From Amycolatopsis coloradensis (lineage in GTDB: Bacteria; Actinomycetota; Actinomycetes; Mycobacteriales; Pseudonocardiaceae): DNA of 64,000 nucleotides. Position 1 is the first letter of the stretch; each line of letters starts with the position of its first letter. Positions 60,830-64,000 of the stretch are shown here, piece by piece. Where the stretch lies: positions 3,682,328-3,746,327 of the forward strand of contig NZ_CP150484.1 in assembly GCF_037997115.1 (NCBI RefSeq), in the 5' to 3' direction. The notes beneath the pieces were generated by a model, which saw only the letters and a list, made by a program, of their open reading frames with translations, was not told the DNA's origin and made no database searches. The position numbers were made by a program, and so were the translations under genes.

Positions 60830-62320
60830 TCAGTACGGGAACTGTCGTCGTCCGCGGTGGACAGAAATCCACTTGAGGGTGGTGAACTCGTCAAGGCTGC
60901 GGTCACCATTGAGGCGCCCGAACCCGGACTGCTTCTCGCCGCCGAAGGGGACGATCGGCTCGTCGTGGATGGTCGTATCGTTGATGTGGACCATGCCGGT
61001 GTGGAGCCGCTTCGCGATCTCGACGCCGTGTTCGAGGCCGCGAGTGTGGACCGCACCGCTCAGGCCGAAGTCGGTGTCGTTGGCGATGTCGACCGCCTCG
61101 TCCTCGGTATCGAACGGGATCAGGCACGCCACCGGACCGAACATCTCCTGCTGCATCACCGACATCGCGGTTGTCACGTCCGTCAGCACTGTGGGGCCGA
61201 ACAGGTTCCCGTTGACCTCGCCGCGTAGCGCGACCGTCGCACCCTCCGCGATGCCCTGCTCGACCAGCGCGGCGAGTGCGGCGGTTTGCCGCTGGTTGAT
61301 CAGCGGTCCGACGATCGTCTCCGAGTCACGAGGATCGCCGACCTGCAGCGACTTCGCCTTCGCCACGAACTTCGCCGCGAACTCCTCATACACGTCCCGG
61401 TGGACGAGGATCCGGTTCGCCGACATGCAGATCTGACCCTGGTGGGTGAAGCGGGAAAAGGCCGCCGCGTCGACCGCGAGGTCGATATCGGCGTCCGCCA
61501 GCACGATCATCGCGCTGTTTCCGCCCAGCTCCAGCAGCGGTTTCTTGAAGTGCCGCACCGCGACCTCGGCGACGTGCCTGCCGACGGCCGACGACCCGGT
61601 GAACGAGATGACCCTCGGTGCGGGGTGTTCGAGGAACGCGTCGCCGATCGCCGGGATCTCGGTCACGACGACGTTGAGCAGACCCGCGGGCAGGCCGGCC
61701 GCCTCGAAGATCTCGCCGATGAGCGTGCCGCCAGTGATGGGCGAGTCCTCGTGCGGTTTGAGGACAACGCCGTTGCCGGCGCCGAGCGCGGGCGCCACCG
61801 ACTTCATCGACAGGAAGAACGGGAAGTTGAAGGGGCTGATGACACCGACGACGCCCACCGGTTCGCGGTAGACGCGGTTCTCCTTGTCGTCTATCGGGGA
61901 CGGCAGGATGCGGCCTTCCATGCGCAGCGGGAAGGTCGCCGCCTCCTTGAGCATGTTCAGCACCAGGCCGATCTCGAACATGGCCTTGAGCCGGGTACCG
62001 CCGAGCTCGTCGACGATGATCTCCACGATCGCGTGCTCGTGCTCCTCGACGTACCGGACCGCTCGCTCGAACACCGTCCGCTTGGCATAGGGGTTGACCT
62101 GATCCCATTCGAGCCTGGCACGCGCCGCCGCCCGGTACGCGTCGTCGATGTCGTCGACTCCCGCGATCCGGAACTCGGCGACGGTGGTGCCGTCATACGG
62201 GTTCCGGTCGACGAGGACCTTGTTCATCGAGCCGTCACGCCACTCACCTGCGATGAATTGGTGGCGCCTGGGCGAACCTGCGACAGGTGATGTCGTCGGT
62301 GTCTTCGCTGTGCCGTTCAT
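60830..62320 (-). CDS. Aldehyde dehydrogenase (aromatic/benzaldehyde type)
   Basis: A 496-residue ALDH superfamily enzyme. FNFPFFLSMKSVAPALGAGN binds NAD(P), LLELGGNSAMIVL carries the general base Glu, and FTHQGQICMSANR the catalytic Cys. It converts an aldehyde to the acid; the closest similarity in feel is to benzaldehyde- and vanillin-type dehydrogenases. Its ATG overlaps the stop of the bicupin gene. The pair may act in degradation of an aromatic or alkyl substrate. Confidence 0.9.
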   Translation of the reverse strand: MNGTAKTPTTSPVAGSPRRHQFIAGEWRDGSMNKVLVDRNPYDGTTVAEFRIAGVDDIDDAYRAAARARLEWDQVNPYAKRTVFERAVRYVEEHEHAIVEIIVDELGGTRLKAMFEIGLVLNMLKEAATFPLRMEGRILPSPIDDKENRVYREPVGVVGVISPFNFPFFLSMKSVAPALGAGNGVVLKPHEDSPITGGTLIGEIFEAAGLPAGLLNVVVTEIPAIGDAFLEHPAPRVISFTGSSAVGRHVAEVAVRHFKKPLLELGGNSAMIVLADADIDLAVDAAAFSRFTHQGQICMSANRILVHRDVYEEFAAKFVAKAKSLQVGDPRDSETIVGPLINQRQTAALAALVEQGIAEGATVALRGEVNGNLFGPTVLTDVTTAMSVMQQEMFGPVACLIPFDTEDEAVDIANDTDFGLSGAVHTRGLEHGVEIAKRLHTGMVHINDTTIHDEPIVPFGGEKQSGFGRLNGDRSLDEFTTLKWISVHRGRRQFPY

Positions 62321-63399
62321 TAGCGTCTCCCTGTATCGGTGCCTGGCTGAGCGAGGTTGATGCGGGACGCGGCGCCGTGAGCGGGCGGCGTGGGCGACGC
62401 GGCCTGGGCGGCCCGCTGTGCCGGGGGCTGAGCGAGGTGTGCGGCGACCGCGTCGGCACCGTGGAGCCGTTCGAGCGCCGCACGGCCGCGCTCGGTCGCG
62501 GTCGGCTGCAGCTCCGGGATCTGGGGGTTGTCGATGAGCACCGTCGGCTGGGAACGGAATTCGTAGGCGCGGATGGACTTGTCGGCGCTCAGATTCTGCA
62601 CGGTGTGCGCGTACTTCCGTCCCCTCTTTATGGGCAGGAGATCGCCGCGGTACTGCACGGCATCGTGCTCGAGGTGCTCGCCGTGCAGGGTGAGCGCCCC
62701 TTCCTTTCCGCAGTCGACGACCAGCACGATCACATCGGTCCGGGGGTGCATGTGCGCCTTGGCGAGGAACCAGGCAGGAACCTCAAGCCCTCCCACGGAA
62801 ATGCCCACCCCGGAGGGATTGGCCTCGTGGCGTCCGTCGACCAGAGGCCGGATTCGGTGTCCCTGGGGAGTCAGGACCGGGTCGACGGAGTCGAACGGGA
62901 CAACAGTGCAGCGACCGCTCACGGAGCGTGTTCGAGATGGGTTCTTCAGGCGGGCAGCCGCGTGGCGCTGTGCCACGTCTCGCAGGTCGGACCGGACGAC
63001 AGTGTCGGCGAACACGCGCTCGTCCGAACGCACCACGTAGCCGGTGGCGCCGCGGTCGAACCCGGTGCTGACCGCGTAGGGCGTGCCACGGCGGATGGTC
63101 AGCAGGTCGCCCTGCTCCTGGACCGCGAGATATCGCAGGTCATCGCCGTAGAAGACCCACACGGGGGCGCCCTCGGTGAACAGCAGCACAGTGTCGGTGT
63201 TGGGATGTTCCTGCGGGTCGCTGAGGAAACCGGCCGACAGCTCCAGTCCGCCGGCGGACAACGCGAAACCGGGAACGTTGCCGGTGGCGGTGCCGTTGAC
63301 CAGCTCTCTGGCTTGCCCCCACCCCGGTGCGCGGCACGGATCGACGGATGTGAACGAGATCGGGCTCAACTGCGTGCTGATGGGGTGGGTCGAGGTCAC
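62320..63399 (-). CDS. Bicupin-like protein
   Basis: A 359-residue protein with two related halves: GFALSAGGLELSAGFLSDPQ-EHPNTDTVLLFTEG and GVGISVGGLEVPAWFLAKAH-MHPRTDVIVLVVDCG. Each has the cupin core (His-Pro-x-Thr-Asp), but each lacks one of the usual two His of motif 1, so metal binding is uncertain. The C-terminal ~70 residues are Ala/Pro-rich. It starts at a GTG after AAAGGAG. It is cotranscribed with the aldehyde dehydrogenase. Confidence 0.75.
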   Translation of the reverse strand: MTSTHPISTQLSPISFTSVDPCRAPGWGQARELVNGTATGNVPGFALSAGGLELSAGFLSDPQEHPNTDTVLLFTEGAPVWVFYGDDLRYLAVQEQGDLLTIRRGTPYAVSTGFDRGATGYVVRSDERVFADTVVRSDLRDVAQRHAAARLKNPSRTRSVSGRCTVVPFDSVDPVLTPQGHRIRPLVDGRHEANPSGVGISVGGLEVPAWFLAKAHMHPRTDVIVLVVDCGKEGALTLHGEHLEHDAVQYRGDLLPIKRGRKYAHTVQNLSADKSIRAYEFRSQPTVLIDNPQIPELQPTATERGRAALERLHGADAVAAHLAQPPAQRAAQAASPTPPAHGAASRINLAQPGTDTGRR

Positions 63400-63960
63400 G
63401 GTCGGCTCCTTTCACGAGCCTTGCCCTGGAGGATGGAGCGCGCGACGTGACCGGTGCTGTGGTGCTCCTGCCGAACGTTGGCGTTCTCAGGAACTGTCTT
63501 CGATATCGGCCAAGTGGTCCTGGCGCGCCTCGTCGTGGGAGGTAAGACGCCTGGTCAGGATAGTGATCATGGAGCTGTCGACAATGTCGCGGAGTGTTCG
63601 GGGGAGACGTTCTTAGCCGGACGTAGCAGAGGGCTTGTGTGATCCGGGGCGCATGGGTAAAGAGCCGGCGATGCCGTCCCTCGTCGACACGGGCTCGTGC
63701 CGGCGGCACTTTCAGGTGCCCTGCGTCCCGGGTCGGCGAACACGCGCCGAGCTTCAACTGGTCGGCGGTCGCGTTGCTGGTCGATCCAGCCGCCGGCGCC
63801 GTTGATGGTGTCCTTGGCGAATACTGGACCGTTGGTACCGATGAACGTGACACGTCCGGTTGTGCCGGTGTCGGTGACCGTGTGCAGTCGCCCTGCTGGA
63901 GCGGCAAGTAAGTGCGAATATTCGGTAACGACCTTCCCAAGTTGCAGAAATATTGCCGGT
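63400..63960. other. Region with no supported gene
   Basis: Both strands have open frames but none shows family motifs or a convincing start. A minus-strand stretch at about 63740-63900 (VTDTGTTGRVTFIGTNGPVF in one frame) looks protein-like and might be a remnant; I could not assign it. The promoter of the bicupin operon should lie at about 63400-63500. Confidence 0.4.
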
Positions 63961-63971
63961 GTGACGGAGGA

Positions 63972-64000
63972 TGACTGGGTAGCCGAGCGGTCGCGGGAGT
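63972..64000 (+). tRNA. Possible 5' part of a tRNA cut by the window edge
   Basis: The last bases read GACTGGG then TAGCCGAGCGGTCGCGGGAG: a 7-nt acceptor strand, the T8-A9 pair, and a D-arm with the GAGCGG-T pattern typical of long-variable-arm tRNAs. The anticodon lies outside the window, so identity is unknown, and the match could be chance. Confidence 0.3.

Noticed and set aside
63640..63940. Minus-strand open frame at the right end (266 codons from 63940)
   Set aside because: Two frames look partly protein-like but neither shows a start, a family motif or consistent codon use; possible remnant only.
1..64000. CRISPR arrays, rRNA genes, transposases or an origin
   Set aside because: No regularly spaced direct repeats, rRNA-like stretches, DDE transposase motifs or DnaA-box clusters were seen.

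Overview
This is high-GC actinobacterial DNA. GTG starts are common, genes often overlap by 4 nt (GTGA or ATGA), and the content suggests a Pseudonocardiaceae organism resembling Amycolatopsis. That last point is inferred from gene content and long palindromes, not from a marker gene.

Region 1 (1-28.8 kb) is one large, mostly minus-strand natural-product cluster. Its core is an azole-type RiPP system. Five short precursor peptides (3286-4388) share a leader motif L-x-L-W-[AV]-E-[ED] and have Cys/Ser/Thr/Ala/Gly-rich cores. Around them lie three YcaO cyclodehydratases (one cut by the left edge), two E1-like/SagB-type dehydrogenase fusion modules, and stand-alone E1-like and nitroreductase-like pieces. 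A thiopeptide-type (SpaB C-terminal, [4+2] synthase-like) protein, a DsbA-like oxidoreductase and an M50-type membrane protease with a PqqD-like N-terminus are also present. Embedded in the same block are an iterative type I PKS of the orsellinate/6-methylsalicylate class with an apparently inactive KR, a ChlB3/CalO4-like KAS III acyltransferase, a GT1 glycosyltransferase, a Tat-exported berberine-bridge-type oxidase and a Tat-exported aldose epimerase. Regulators are a LuxR-type protein and a large XRE-NB-ARC-TPR protein. The two YcaO-headed operons (9095 and 26073) share a duplicated upstream element. The simplest reading is a polyazole or thiopeptide-like peptide with an aryl polyketide cap and a sugar. 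No LanB-type glutamylation or elimination protein is in the window, so the cluster probably extends to the left.

Region 2 (29-45 kb) mixes stress and dormancy genes with decaying genes. Intact genes include a CDF transporter, two SRPBCC proteins, a YeaQ-like protein, a two-component system with a lipoprotein, two paralogous three-helix proteins, a tandem pair of helical proteins, an HxlR regulator and an SPW-repeat protein. Broken or truncated genes include a STAND/LuxR regulator, YpfJ, flavohaemoglobin, a winged-helix regulator, a deazaflavin nitroreductase and a K+ channel. A NB-ARC plus KAP P-loop fusion at 32989-35553 is a candidate defence protein.

Region 3 (45-64 kb) begins with a two-gene operon of a caspase-NTPase-WD40 protein and an alpha/beta hydrolase, an NLR-like candidate immune or cell-death module. 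It continues with a decayed acyltransferase/SGNH gene, a TetR-glycosyltransferase-membrane protein operon, a rifampicin-phosphotransferase-like enzyme with an HTH-membrane regulator, two CPA antiporters (one with a KhtT-like regulator) and a bicupin-aldehyde dehydrogenase pair. A possible tRNA is cut by the right edge.
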